From contig JBLMYA010000006.1 in the NCBI GenBank assembly GCA_050258035.1, positions 1 through 28,996 on the forward strand: a stretch of 28,996 bases of DNA, read 5' to 3'. Both the position numbers and the translations under genes were made by a program. The first letter of the stretch is position 1. Each line of letters opens with the position of its first letter. This document shows positions 1-7,262 of the stretch, piece after piece. Under the pieces are notes generated by a model. That model was given only the letters and a program-made list of their open reading frames with translations, did no database searches and was not told the origin of the DNA. Source of the stretch: DATBLE01 sp050258035. Its GTDB lineage: Bacteria; Actinomycetota; Thermoleophilia; Gaiellales; Gaiellaceae.

Positions 1-259
1 GGCCTGCGAACTGCGCGGCCTCCGGCTTTCCCTTGTGTCCGGCTTCCTTGATGATCGGCGGGACCTCCGGGTCCGCTACGAAGTTCTGCCAGCCCTGCTC
101 GTCCCAGTCGAAGACCACCCAGACCCGGTCTTCCTCGGATGGGTCGCGGAAGATGGCCGCTCCCTTGGATCCGTGCTGCCTGCGCTTCTCGGCGCCCTTC
201 GTCGAGAAGATCTCCACGAAGCGGTCGAAGTCCTCTACCTGTGTCGTTGCGAGAAGCAT
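1..259 (-). CDS. Small ABM/dimeric alpha-beta barrel-like protein, C-terminus cut by window edge
   Basis: The visible 86 residues begin MLLATTQVEDFDRFVEIF and contain an FDWDE...FVADPEV stretch typical of small ferredoxin-like (dimeric alpha-beta barrel) proteins related to antibiotic biosynthesis monooxygenases and EthD-like proteins of about 95-100 residues. The reading frame is still open at base 1, so only a few residues are likely missing. The ATG at 259-257 sits behind an AAGGAG ribosome site with normal spacing. It starts 31 bases after the stop of the AmiC-like gene on the same strand, so the two are probably one transcript. Such proteins often act on or bind small aromatic or ketone substrates, but no catalytic residue can be named here. 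Family assignment is by overall pattern only. Confidence 0.6.
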   Translation of the reverse strand, partial: MLLATTQVEDFDRFVEIFSTKGAEKRRQHGSKGAAIFRDPSEEDRVWVVFDWDEQGWQNFVADPEVPPIIKEAGHKGKPEAAQFAG

Positions 260-290
260 CTCGTCTCCTTTCGTTGCATGTTGTCCGCTA

Positions 291-1433
291 TCAAGCGGTG
301 AGTACCGGCGCCTCCACGAGACGCTCCTGCGGATCGATCGCCCCAAGGCTCTCGACGACCTCGAGTCGGCCCCCTCGCACCTGGGCGATGTACATGTTCA
401 TGCGCACGTGGTGCTGGCCCGGCACCATCGACGCGGGTCCGCCCGGGCCCTCGGCGATCTCTGCATGATCCAGGGCCGCGATCACGTCCTCCTGCACGAG
501 CGAGCCCGCCTCCGCCACGGCGGCCGCCCAGAGCCGGATGCCGCGGTACAGGCCGGAGCATGCGCTCCCGCCGGTGAACATCGCGCCGCCTGGGTAGAGC
601 GCGTCGTACTGGGCGAGCAGCTTCTGGCTGAACGAGTCGCTGACGGCCTGGTAGTAGTCGAGGCAGCCGAACAGCCCCTCGATGTGGGCGGCCGGCAGCA
701 TCTTCACGACGTTCTCCTCGAAGTACGTGCAGACCAGCCGCCCGCCGCGGCTCGGGAACCCGGACTCGTGCAGCTGCTCGAGGAACGGCCCGACCCCGGG
801 TGGCACGGTCGTGTTGAACACGACGTCCGCGCCGCTCGACGCGATCCTCCCGACGGTCGCACGGTAGTCGGCGTGGTCGAGCGGGAAATACTCCTCGCCG
901 ACGATCTCCCCGCCGCCCGCGGTGACCACCTCCCGGACGCGCGCGTTCAATACGCGCGGCCAGATGTAGTCGGCGGACGGCAGGTAGAACCTCCTCGCCC
1001 CCGTCTCCCGCATCAGCCACGGGATCAGCGGGTCGACCTGCTGCGCCGGCACCGGGCCGGTGCAGAAAATGAGCGGATCGGACTCCTGCCCCTCGTACTG
1101 CTCCGGGTAGATGTACAGCGTCTTTCCGTCCGCCACGACCGGACCCTTGATCGCCTGTCGCGTGGAGCTGTAGATGCCGCCGAAGACGACGTCGACCTGA
1201 TCCTGCTCGACCAGCTTGGCCGCCTTGGCGGCCGCCACGTCGTCGTCGGTGGCACCGTCCTCGAGACAGAGCTCGAGGCGCCTGCCGAGCACGCCACCCT
1301 TGGCGTTGAGGTCGCCGATGACCATCCGGGCCACATTGGCGTTGGCGAGCCCCATCACCGAGAGCGGGCCCGTCTGGTCGGCGATTACTCCGACCTTGAT
1401 CGGAGTCCCGCCCGGTTTTGCTGATCCCGTCAT
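291..1433 (-). CDS. AmiC/UrtA-type ligand-binding protein without signal peptide
   Basis: This 380-residue protein belongs to the type I periplasmic-binding fold, in the subgroup of AmiC (amide sensor) and UrtA/FmdD (urea and short-chain amide binding proteins). It begins with IKVGVIADQTGPLSVMG at about residues 12-28. It carries YPEQYEG at about 109-115 and SADYIWPR at about 153-160, matching the AmiC YPTPYEG and GSDYIYPR blocks. Length fits AmiC (385 residues). There is no N-terminal hydrophobic segment or lipobox, so as read it is cytoplasmic, like AmiC, and not a transport receptor. No upstream in-frame start adds a leader. The start ATG has GGGAGGA upstream. The gene is divergent from the HD/LuxR regulator and lies just upstream of the ABM-like gene. 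A sensory role is an inference; it could also be a leaderless transporter relic. Confidence 0.75.
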   Translation of the reverse strand: MTGSAKPGGTPIKVGVIADQTGPLSVMGLANANVARMVIGDLNAKGGVLGRRLELCLEDGATDDDVAAAKAAKLVEQDQVDVVFGGIYSSTRQAIKGPVVADGKTLYIYPEQYEGQESDPLIFCTGPVPAQQVDPLIPWLMRETGARRFYLPSADYIWPRVLNARVREVVTAGGGEIVGEEYFPLDHADYRATVGRIASSGADVVFNTTVPPGVGPFLEQLHESGFPSRGGRLVCTYFEENVVKMLPAAHIEGLFGCLDYYQAVSDSFSQKLLAQYDALYPGGAMFTGGSACSGLYRGIRLWAAAVAEAGSLVQEDVIAALDHAEIAEGPGGPASMVPGQHHVRMNMYIAQVRGGRLEVVESLGAIDPQERLVEAPVLTA

Positions 1434-1495
1434 GATGTCCTCCCTTGAAGGTGTCGGTCGTCAGTAGCGTGCTCGGTCGCGCCGGGCGATACATC

Positions 1496-1502
1496 GGGAG
1501 GA
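1496..1502 (+). promoter_or_regulatory. Ribosome binding site that decides a probable ATT start
   Basis: GGGAGGA lies six bases before ATT at 1509-1511 in the frame of the HD/LuxR gene. No ATG, GTG or TTG occurs in frame between the upstream stop (TGA 1446-1448) and ATG 1626, yet the codons after 1509 encode family-typical N-terminal sequence. The spacing is ideal for initiation at 1509. Confidence 0.5.
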
Positions 1503-1508
1503 CTCCCC

Positions 1509-3068
1509 ATTTCTGACGCGCCCCTTCGCCTCGGTGAATTCGTCGCCACGCTGGCCCTCGCGCAGGACAACGCGTTCGGTCAGCCGCTCGAGTCGCAGCT
1601 GCGGTCGTGCCTGCTCGCGACGTGGATGTGCGAGGCCGCCGGATTCGAAGACGAAGTTCGCGCGGACGCCTACTGGGTGGCGCTTCTCCGCTACATCGGC
1701 TGCACCGGCCACGCCCACGAGGTCGCCACGCTATTTGGCGACGAGATCGCGATCCGTGCCCAGACCCTGGTCCACGACGCCGGGAATCCGGCCGAGGTGA
1801 TGCGTGATGTGGTCGCTTTTGCAACGGCCTGGCGCCCCGAGGAGGAGCGCGACGAGATCGTCCGGCTGCTCCAGGAGACGGGGCACGAGTGGGCGGTGCA
1901 CAACTTCGCGTCCGGCTGCGAGGTTGGCGACATGCTCGTCCAGCGCCTCCACCTGGAGCCTGGTGTTCGCGAGGCGCTGGCGTTCACGTTCGAGCGCTGG
2001 AACGGCAAGGGCTTTCCCAACCACGTAGCTGGCGAGACGATCCCGCTCGCGATGCGAGTGGTGCACGTGAGTCACGACATGGAAGCGATCGCTCGTCTGC
2101 TGTCTCCGGACCAGGCCCTCGACGCCGCCCGAGCCCGTCGTGACAGCACCTACGACCCTGCTCTCGCCGACCTCTTTACCGAGCACGGGCGGGAGTGGCT
2201 CGAATGCCTCGGGACGACCGAGCCGTGGGATGCCGTCCTGGCCCTCGAGCCGGAGCCCCATCGCCTGCTGGCCGGCCGGGAACTCGACGACGCCCTGACC
2301 GTCGCTGCCGACTTCATCGACCTCAAGTCGCCCTACATGGGCGAGCACAGTCGCCGCTGCGCGCAGCTCGCCGCCGACGCGGCCCGCGTGCTCGGCTCGA
2401 CGGAGGAGGAGATCACCACGCTGCGCCGAGCCGCCCTCGTCCACGACTTCGGCACCACGGCGGTGCCGAACTCGATCTGGGACAAACCAGGCCCGCTGAC
2501 ACGCACCGAGTTCGACCGCGTCGAGCTTCACCCCATGCTGACCGAGCAGATGCTGCGCCGCTCGCCGGCTCTCGCCGTCCTGAACCCGGCAGCCTCGGCC
2601 CACCACGAAAAGTGCGACGCGTCCGGCTACCACAAGCGGGTGCGGGCCGGCGCCGGCGATTTCGGCGCGTGCGTCCTGGCGGCGACGGAGATCTACGTGG
2701 GGATGACCACCGACCGAGCAGACCGCCCGGCGTTCTCGCCCGCCGACGCTGCCGCCGAGCTGCGCCGGCTCGAATCAGACGGCGTGCTCGAGCCACGCGC
2801 GAGCCGAGCGGTGCTCGTCGCCGCGGGGCACGGCGAGCCGCGCGCACTCTCGGGCAAACGGCCGAAGAACCCCGGAGGGCTCACCCGACGCGAAGTCGAG
2901 GTGCTGCGACTCGCCGCCCGCGGGCTAACAACACGCGAGATCGCTGATCGGCTCGTCATCTCTCCAAAGACCGCCGACCATCACATCCAGCACATCTACG
3001 GAAAGATCGGCGTGTCGACACGAGCCGCCGCCGCCCTCTGGGCCATGCAACTTGGGGTCGTCCGGTGA
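1509..3068 (+). CDS. HD-GYP-like / LuxR-type transcriptional regulator (probable ATT start)
   Basis: Reading from ATT 1509 gives 519 residues; the first ATG (1626) would drop 39 residues that look like the real N-terminus (SDAPLRLGEFVATLAL, then a helix with QPLESQLRSCLLA). The first half holds a degenerate HD-GYP-like module ending in RWNGKGFPNHVAGETIP near residues 164-179. A second HD-GYP-like module has HD at about 312-313, KPGPLTRTEF near 326-335 and HHEKCDASGYHK near 365-376, where the usual GYP is GYH. The last 60 residues are a LuxR/FixJ helix-turn-helix (LTRREVEVLRLAARGL, SPKTADHHIQHIYGKIG). The family is common in actinobacteria; some members may hydrolyse cyclic-di-nucleotides, but the altered GYP makes activity uncertain. 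It is divergent from the AmiC-like gene with only 75 bases between starts, which suggests local or self control. Confidence 0.8.
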   Translation: MSDAPLRLGEFVATLALAQDNAFGQPLESQLRSCLLATWMCEAAGFEDEVRADAYWVALLRYIGCTGHAHEVATLFGDEIAIRAQTLVHDAGNPAEVMRDVVAFATAWRPEEERDEIVRLLQETGHEWAVHNFASGCEVGDMLVQRLHLEPGVREALAFTFERWNGKGFPNHVAGETIPLAMRVVHVSHDMEAIARLLSPDQALDAARARRDSTYDPALADLFTEHGREWLECLGTTEPWDAVLALEPEPHRLLAGRELDDALTVAADFIDLKSPYMGEHSRRCAQLAADAARVLGSTEEEITTLRRAALVHDFGTTAVPNSIWDKPGPLTRTEFDRVELHPMLTEQMLRRSPALAVLNPAASAHHEKCDASGYHKRVRAGAGDFGACVLAATEIYVGMTTDRADRPAFSPADAAAELRRLESDGVLEPRASRAVLVAAGHGEPRALSGKRPKNPGGLTRREVEVLRLAARGLTTREIADRLVISPKTADHHIQHIYGKIGVSTRAAAALWAMQLGVVR

Positions 3069-3602
3069 CCACCTTTCGCTGCCCGAGCTCGGAGGACGCG
3101 AGGCACAACGTCGAGCAGCTTCGGCTAGCTACCTGATCGGCCTAAATCGGGATTGCACGGCGCAGGCTTCGTCGGGCATCGTCCCAGAACCAGCGCCAGA
3201 GGCAAGGTTGAGCAGTTTCGAGTCACGGCGGATCGGCGCGGAGCCGATCGAGAGCTGATCACGACTATCGCGGGAAGAGGGATACGACAGAAATCGCGCC
3301 AGGCGGGGCTGTGGCCGCTAGCGGGCCGTGGAGGGCCACGACCCGTTGCCAATACAAGTGAGGAGAGGCACCGGCGCGAACGCCGGGACCCCGCGCGGCG
3401 CGGGCCCACCCTGCCGGGTGGTGCCCTGCGGCTGTCGCGGCCCCGCCGACTCGACCCGCAGCCGGAGTGCGCTCCCAGTCCCGGAGAAGCCGCTTCCGTA
3501 CGCTGGTACATGGCGATGTTGAGGACGGTCGCACGAGCACTTCGTTGCCCACTGCCGCAGTCTGCCGGCCGCCTGGGCGAAGGATCAGCGCGCGGCCGCC
3601 GC
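3069..3602. other. Gap without an intact gene
   Basis: No open frame here has a good start, ribosome site and family pattern. The stretch holds a possible winged-helix relic (separate entry) and a small GC-rich hairpin, CCACCC-TGCC-GGGTGG, near 3406-3421. The rest shows no feature I can support. Confidence 0.4.
3201..3293 (+). pseudogene. Possible relic of an OmpR-type winged-helix DNA-binding domain
   Basis: The frame starting at 3201 reads KVEQFRVTADRR followed by RELITTIAGRGIRQ. This recalls the end of the OmpR/CadC-type DNA-binding domain, where the wing hairpin usually reads like LI-T-GRGYRF. The expected Tyr-Arg-Phe is replaced, and neither the recognition helix nor any start codon with a ribosome site is visible. 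It is a weak match and may be chance. Confidence 0.22.
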
Positions 3603-4085
3603 GTGACGGAGTACTCGCTCGAGCGGACGCAGGTCGTCCCCGTCCCGCTCGAGCAGGCGTTCGCGTTCTTCGCCGACGCCCGCAACCTCGAGCGGATCAC
3701 GCCGCCCTGGCTCCGCTTCCGGATCGTCGAGGCGCCGGACGAACTCGCAGTCGGCGCCCGGCTCCGCTACCGCCTCAGCCTCTTCGGGACCCCGATTCGG
3801 TGGCGCACCGAAATCGTCGCCTGGAACCCGCCGCGCGGCTTCGTCGACGTGCAGCGTCGCGGCCCGTTCCTGCTCTGGGAGCACGCGCACCGCCTGGCGC
3901 CGGTCGAGAGCGGCACCGAGATCTACGACCACGTCCGCTACCGGCTTTTCCTTGGCCCGATCGGCGCGCTCGTGTGGCGGCTGCTTGTGCGCGGCTGGGT
4001 CGAGGGGATCTTCGACTACCGGGCCGGCGAGGTGCCCGCGCTGCTCACGCGAGCGCCCGCCGCGCCGACTCGTCGAACGGCGTGA
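3603..4085 (+). CDS. SRPBCC (START-like, Polyketide_cyc2) family protein
   Basis: The 160-residue product from GTG 3603 has the pattern of small START-domain proteins: TQVVPVPLEQAFAFFADARN near residues 7-26, ITPPWLRFRI near 30-39, a WRTEI strand, a FVDVQRRGPFLLWEHAHR block near 82-99, and a closing helix GWVEGIFDYRAGEVPALL. This subgroup binds hydrophobic ligands and is often next to or fused with NAD(P)-binding epimerases (TIGR01777/YfcH-type). That fits the epimerase C-terminal fragment encoded on the opposite strand just downstream, whose end overlaps this gene by 41 bases tail to tail. The frame extends further upstream, but the extra residues are low-complexity and unlike the family. 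No cofactor or catalytic residues can be named. Confidence 0.75.
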   Translation: MTEYSLERTQVVPVPLEQAFAFFADARNLERITPPWLRFRIVEAPDELAVGARLRYRLSLFGTPIRWRTEIVAWNPPRGFVDVQRRGPFLLWEHAHRLAPVESGTEIYDHVRYRLFLGPIGALVWRLLVRGWVEGIFDYRAGEVPALLTRAPAAPTRRTA

Positions 4086-4323
4086 GGCCGAGCGGCAGCA
4101 GCTTCCTGATCCGCTCCTCGCGCGCGATCATCGGATTGCGCAGTCCTTCGACGAGCGGCCGCGCGACCGACGCGCTCACCGGCGTGACGAGGTTGAGCCA
4201 GAGCGAGGAGAGGTACGGCGTCAGCACCGGGACCTCGACGATTGCCGGCTTCCGGCCGAGCAGGGCCGCGATCTGCAGCTCTTCCGGCCCACCCAGCTGA
4301 TGAACGCGAACGACCTTGCTCAC
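4045..4323 (-). pseudogene. Chimeric ORF: quinone-oxidoreductase N-terminus joined to epimerase C-terminus
   Basis: From GTG 4323 (GGAGGA six bases upstream) the frame reads SKVVRVHQLGGPEELQI, the typical first strand of zinc-free NADPH:quinone oxidoreductases of the MDR superfamily. It then switches, without a frame change, at about 4270 to AALLGRKPAIVEVPVL, PYLSSLWLNLVTPV and ARPLVEGLRN, the C-terminal part of NAD(P)H-binding epimerase-like (NDUFA9-type) proteins. The whole product is about 92 residues, whereas each parent is over 300. Neither the MDR nucleotide-binding domain nor the epimerase Rossmann domain is present, so it should have no known activity. It looks like a deletion scar that joined two genes, or an assembly join. 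Good ribosome site and open frame mean it may still be translated. Confidence 0.65.
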
Positions 4324-4543
4324 TGCGTCTCCTCCGCTTCCTCCCGGCAAGGGCTCGATCCTGACACAGATGCCGACGGCGTCCTCTTCCCCTGCTCTCC
4401 CGACCAGGCGTCGATCTCGTCCTCGCATCAGGTTGGACGTATCTCTCAGCGTGACCAGCCACGCCCGAGGAGTTGTTGAACCGCGACTCCAATCGACCCC
4501 TTGGAGGAGACCGCATGGCGGCGGCACCCTCCTGGGCGTTGCA

Positions 4544-4670
4544 CTGGAGCTGCCGGTCGGGACCGTCACCTTCTTGTTCACAGACATCGAAGGGTCGACG
4601 CAGCTCCTCAGGCTTCTGCGAGATCGTTGCGGCGCAGCGCTCGCGGAGCATCAGCAAATTCTGCGGAGAT
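4544..4670 (+). pseudogene. N-terminal stub of a class III adenylate/guanylate cyclase
   Basis: The frame reads LELPVGTVTFLFTDIEGSTQ followed by LLRLLRDRCGAALAEHQQIL. This is the start of the actinobacterial cyclase family whose proteins begin with GTVTFLFTDIEGST, where the first metal-binding Asp lies in FTDIEGS. After about 42 residues the similarity stops, just before the convergent end of the transglycosylase gene at 4692. No ATG/GTG/TTG start sits at the expected position; a CTG does. Full-length relatives are several hundred residues or more, so this is a truncated relic. Confidence 0.6.
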
Positions 4671-4691
4671 CATCCGCCGATGCGCGGGCCC

Positions 4692-5522
4692 TCATGCCGA
4701 CGGATCGCCGATCCGGCCGGCGATCGCAAGGATGTTGGCGATGTAGCGCCGAGTGGAGCGATGGATGCCGTCGGTCCGGACCGACTCGTCACCCTGCAGA
4801 TACGCGGCGAGCGCGCGCTGCGTGTTGCCGAACAGATTCAGCAGGTGGCGGAGATAGGCGAGTCCCACGCGGACGTTGCCGTCAGCGGTGTGAGGAATCG
4901 GTCTGCCGACGAGAACCTGTTGGACGTATGCCCAAGTGTCGGGCATGACCTGCATTACGCCGATCGCTCCGGCCTTCGAGACCACGTCTGCCTGATGGCC
5001 CGACTCCTGCCAGGCGAGGGCGAGCGCGAGCGGGCGCGGGATCCGGTAGTGGTCGGCCCACCGTCGGATCGACGCCCGAATCGCCTGCCTGCGCGGCCCT
5101 TCCGGAAGGAGAAGCCGTTGGCCCTTCAGGAGCACGCCCTCCGGGTCGAGGTGGTTGATCCGGGCGATGTGCTCGACATCGGTGCCATGGAGGGAGGCGA
5201 TCTGGCTGAGCGTGTCGCCGTAGCGAACGATGTAGTGCTCGAGGCGTTGGGGCGCGCGCCGCTCGGGAAGGGTGAGGACGACGCCGATCGGCAAGACGCC
5301 CATGGGATCGAGCTTGTTGAGGCGGGCAAGGGTGTCGACCGTCGTCCGATGGCGGGCCGCGAGCGCAGTCAGGGTGTCCCCGGCACGGACTCGGTACCGC
5401 TCACCTCCGGCAGCTGTCGCCGGCGGAGACGTCAAAGTCAGCATTATCGTCGCCGCGACAACCGGCAACACCCAGACCCAGATGCCCGGAAAGTTCGACC
5501 CCTTTGTCAGTACCCTCGTCAT
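4692..5522 (-). CDS. Secreted LysM-LysM lytic transglycosylase
   Basis: The 276-residue protein starts MTRVLTKGSN, with a signal peptide or anchor from about 12 to 38 (WVWVLPVVAATIMLTL then TSPPATAAGG). Two LysM peptidoglycan-binding repeats follow: YRVRAGDTLTALAARH near 43-58 and YIVRYGDTLSQIASLHG near 97-113. The C-terminal SLT domain has the catalytic Glu in WQESG (about residue 173), then GAIGVMQVMPDTW near 185-197 and AAYLQGDESVR near 239-249, the usual order for soluble-lytic-transglycosylase folds. It should cleave glycan strands in the cell wall, exported to the cell surface. It stands alone on its strand. A short inverted repeat at 5547-5560 lies just upstream. Such genes are often under c-di-AMP riboswitch control in actinobacteria, but I do not see that motif here. 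Confidence 0.88.
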   Translation of the reverse strand: MTRVLTKGSNFPGIWVWVLPVVAATIMLTLTSPPATAAGGERYRVRAGDTLTALAARHRTTVDTLARLNKLDPMGVLPIGVVLTLPERRAPQRLEHYIVRYGDTLSQIASLHGTDVEHIARINHLDPEGVLLKGQRLLLPEGPRRQAIRASIRRWADHYRIPRPLALALAWQESGHQADVVSKAGAIGVMQVMPDTWAYVQQVLVGRPIPHTADGNVRVGLAYLRHLLNLFGNTQRALAAYLQGDESVRTDGIHRSTRRYIANILAIAGRIGDPSA

Positions 5523-5546
5523 CTCAGCAGCATCGGCGTGCTCCGT

Positions 5547-5560
5547 CCCTCACTTGAGGG
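5547..5560 (-). repeat. Perfect inverted repeat upstream of the transglycosylase gene
   Basis: CCCTCACTTGAGGG forms five-base arms with a four-base loop, 25 bases before the ATG at 5522. It could be an operator or a small leader hairpin. There is no experimental or family support for a role. Confidence 0.35.
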
Positions 5561-5608
5561 ATAGCGACGGTACCCGCGCGGCGACGCACCTGACCCAACG
5601 AGGTGGAA

Positions 5609-5682
5609 CCTCCTGGTCATCCGCCAGAAGCGGCCTCCTGGTCGTGTCTCCGAGGGCTACCTCCTGGTCTGCCCCCAGGAGG
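5609..5682. repeat. Three direct repeats of CCTCCTGGTC at 25-26 base spacing, ending in a hairpin
   Basis: CCTCCTGGTC occurs at 5609-5618, 5634-5643 and 5660-5669. The last copy forms an eight-base stem with CCAGGAGG at 5675-5682. On the minus strand, toward the transglycosylase gene, each copy reads GACCAGGAGG. A minus-strand frame across it (TTG 5786 to 5550) reads LLGADQEV and LLADDQEV twice, so the repeat could be coding, but that frame has no clear ribosome site. Confidence 0.5.
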
Positions 5683-5859
5683 CTCCGGCGGGGCTCTAGG
5701 GCTGCCTGCCGGTCGTTTCCGTGAACAGCCGATCGAGTTCGTTTGAGTGCTGGGATTCGGTCCGCGCCGGCCTTGTCGAGCGACAAGAGACGCCTCGGTG
5801 CCAGTTGCAGAGCGCCAGGCCGCGCTCCGGATTATCAGGCCCTGGCTGTGCTCGTCGGA

Positions 5860-6090
5860 TCAGCCGCCCTGATGCACCTGGGTCGTTTCAACGCAGACTT
5901 GGCTGGAGGTGTCGCAGCGGGCTGGTGACTCACCACTTCTTGTAACCGCCCGGACAGCGGCAAAGAGGGCGATCGTCAGAACGAGCAAGAGGATGAGACC
6001 GCGAATGAGCATGCGCCGGGTGTGCCTGCAAGACTCGATCGGCACATTTCTCGATCGGCAGATCCCTCGAATGAGAAGCGCTTCCGACAT
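5860..6090 (-). CDS. Possible small membrane-anchored peptide
   Basis: The frame encodes 76 residues, or 50 from the inner ATG at 6012. The inner form starts MLIRGLILLLVLTIALFAAV, one clear hydrophobic segment after a single Arg, followed by a polar tail with two Cys (CDTSSQVC). This suggests an anchored exported peptide with one disulfide. The outer ATG (6090) has a weak AGACGAGG site; the inner one has none. I recognise no family. It lies in a region full of gene debris, so it may be spurious. Confidence 0.28.
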   Translation of the reverse strand: MSEALLIRGICRSRNVPIESCRHTRRMLIRGLILLLVLTIALFAAVRAVTRSGESPARCDTSSQVCVETTQVHQGG

Positions 6091-6471
6091 AACCTCGTCT
6101 CCGAGGTCGGCGCCGACCTCAAGCCGGAGGCTAGTTCACGTCGCGCGTGCGCTAGGGAGTAATCGCGGTGCCGGCGGACCGCACGCCGCCGGCACCGGAG
6201 GGACGTCCTCCCTCAACATGTGAGGCGACAACTCGTCGCGGAAGTCGGCATACCGCACGGAATCCTTACGTGTAGCCGCCGTGGTGGCGGTGACAGCATC
6301 GCTGCCAGCCCACCCCGAGAGCCCCGCATCATCCAGAACGGAGTCTCCTGCACAGTCAACGCGGGTACGGCTGTGCCTGAAGAGGCGTTGGCCTTGCGTT
6401 GTATCGGGAGATCGAGGCAAGCCGGTGACTCCTCCCTGAGCAAGGGTCGGAGGATCAGTTCCCTCCGACCC
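6091..6471. other. Gap without a supported gene
   Basis: Overlapping open frames exist on both strands but none shows a family pattern, signal or convincing ribosome site. It may contain the decayed 5' part of the PP2C gene that follows. Confidence 0.4.
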
Positions 6472-7262
6472 ACCCTTGTCGGCGATGCCGAGTCGAATCG
6501 GAACGCTGGCTTCGCTCGCGACCAAGATCAGATCGCCGTCGAGGCGGTCACGCCGAACTTGGCGATTGCTCAGCGCGGCCGGTATCCCAAGACCTACCCC
6601 CACACCGATCCGAACGAGGACATCGTCGCCTGCGCCCACGACGATCCACGGACGATCCTGGCAGTCGCCGCCGGGCACAACGGTCTCGAGTCCAGCGAGG
6701 CCCGCAGTCGGTTGGGTCTGTAGCACTGAGACGTTCACGCCGACCAGCGAAGGCTCTCCGACTTCTTCTTTGAGGCACATCAAGCCGTACGTGCCGCCAC
6801 CCAACCGGCGAAATCCGGAGAGCAGGACTGCCCTCTCGGTCGCCGCCCTTGACTCGAAGACCCTCCACTGGGCATCGATGGGCGACTGCGACATCTTCCT
6901 CTGCACAAAGGAAGGAATCCGAGGCACTGAGCCCACGGCACTCGTATTTCCTCGGCTGGCCAATGACACGTGCTGACGTCGGAAGCAGTCTCGAGACGGG
7001 AGTTGCAGAGATAGAAGACGGCGACGCAGTGATCGTCGCGAGCGACGGCCTGCGCGACTTCGCCGATCCTCTCGGCCAGGGCAGCGGCGCGACCTTAGCT
7101 GTCCTGCGCAACGCCGCCGACGCAGCAAGCGCCCCGTGCGGTCTCATCGAACTTGCATGTACCGGCGGCGCCGGGGACAACGTGGCTGTCGCCGTGGCGT
7201 CCACCGATCGAGGCAAAGGGTCTGGCGCTCCGATTCGTGGATCACACGATCGACGTTTATGA
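6472..7262 (+). pseudogene. PP2C-family protein phosphatase broken by two frameshifts
   Basis: Three successive frames give one protein. Frame one (about 6475-6723) reads LVGDAESNRNAGFARDQDQI, then GRYPKTYPHTDPNEDIVA and ILAVAAGHNGLESSEA, where the usual metal-binding DGH/DGHxG is AGH. Frame two (to about 6976) carries SRTALSVAALDSKTLHWASM and GDCDIFL. Frame three carries VAEIEDGDAVIVASDGLRDF near 7003-7062 and CTGGAGDNVAVAVAS near 7159-7203, the SDG and GGxDN motifs of the PP2C fold. A PP2C enzyme would dephosphorylate Ser/Thr proteins using two metal ions. Frame changes near 6700 and 6940, a lost Asp in the first metal motif and no clear start argue for a pseudogene; two sequencing indels would explain the frames but not the lost Asp. 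Confidence 0.65.

Noticed and set aside
33..1424. Long plus-strand open frame of 463 codons
   Set aside because: It is antisense to the AmiC-like gene, is rich in Arg/His/Asp repeats with no family pattern, and comes from high-GC codon bias.
3121..3140. Possible second attachment site sharing CGGCTAGCT with the tRNA fragment
   Set aside because: Only nine bases match and they include a common palindrome; too short to support an att pair.
5523..5720. c-di-AMP (ydaO-type) riboswitch ahead of the transglycosylase
   Set aside because: Family context would fit, but the conserved GGGTGAATCC-like and AGCTAACC-like blocks are not seen on the minus strand.
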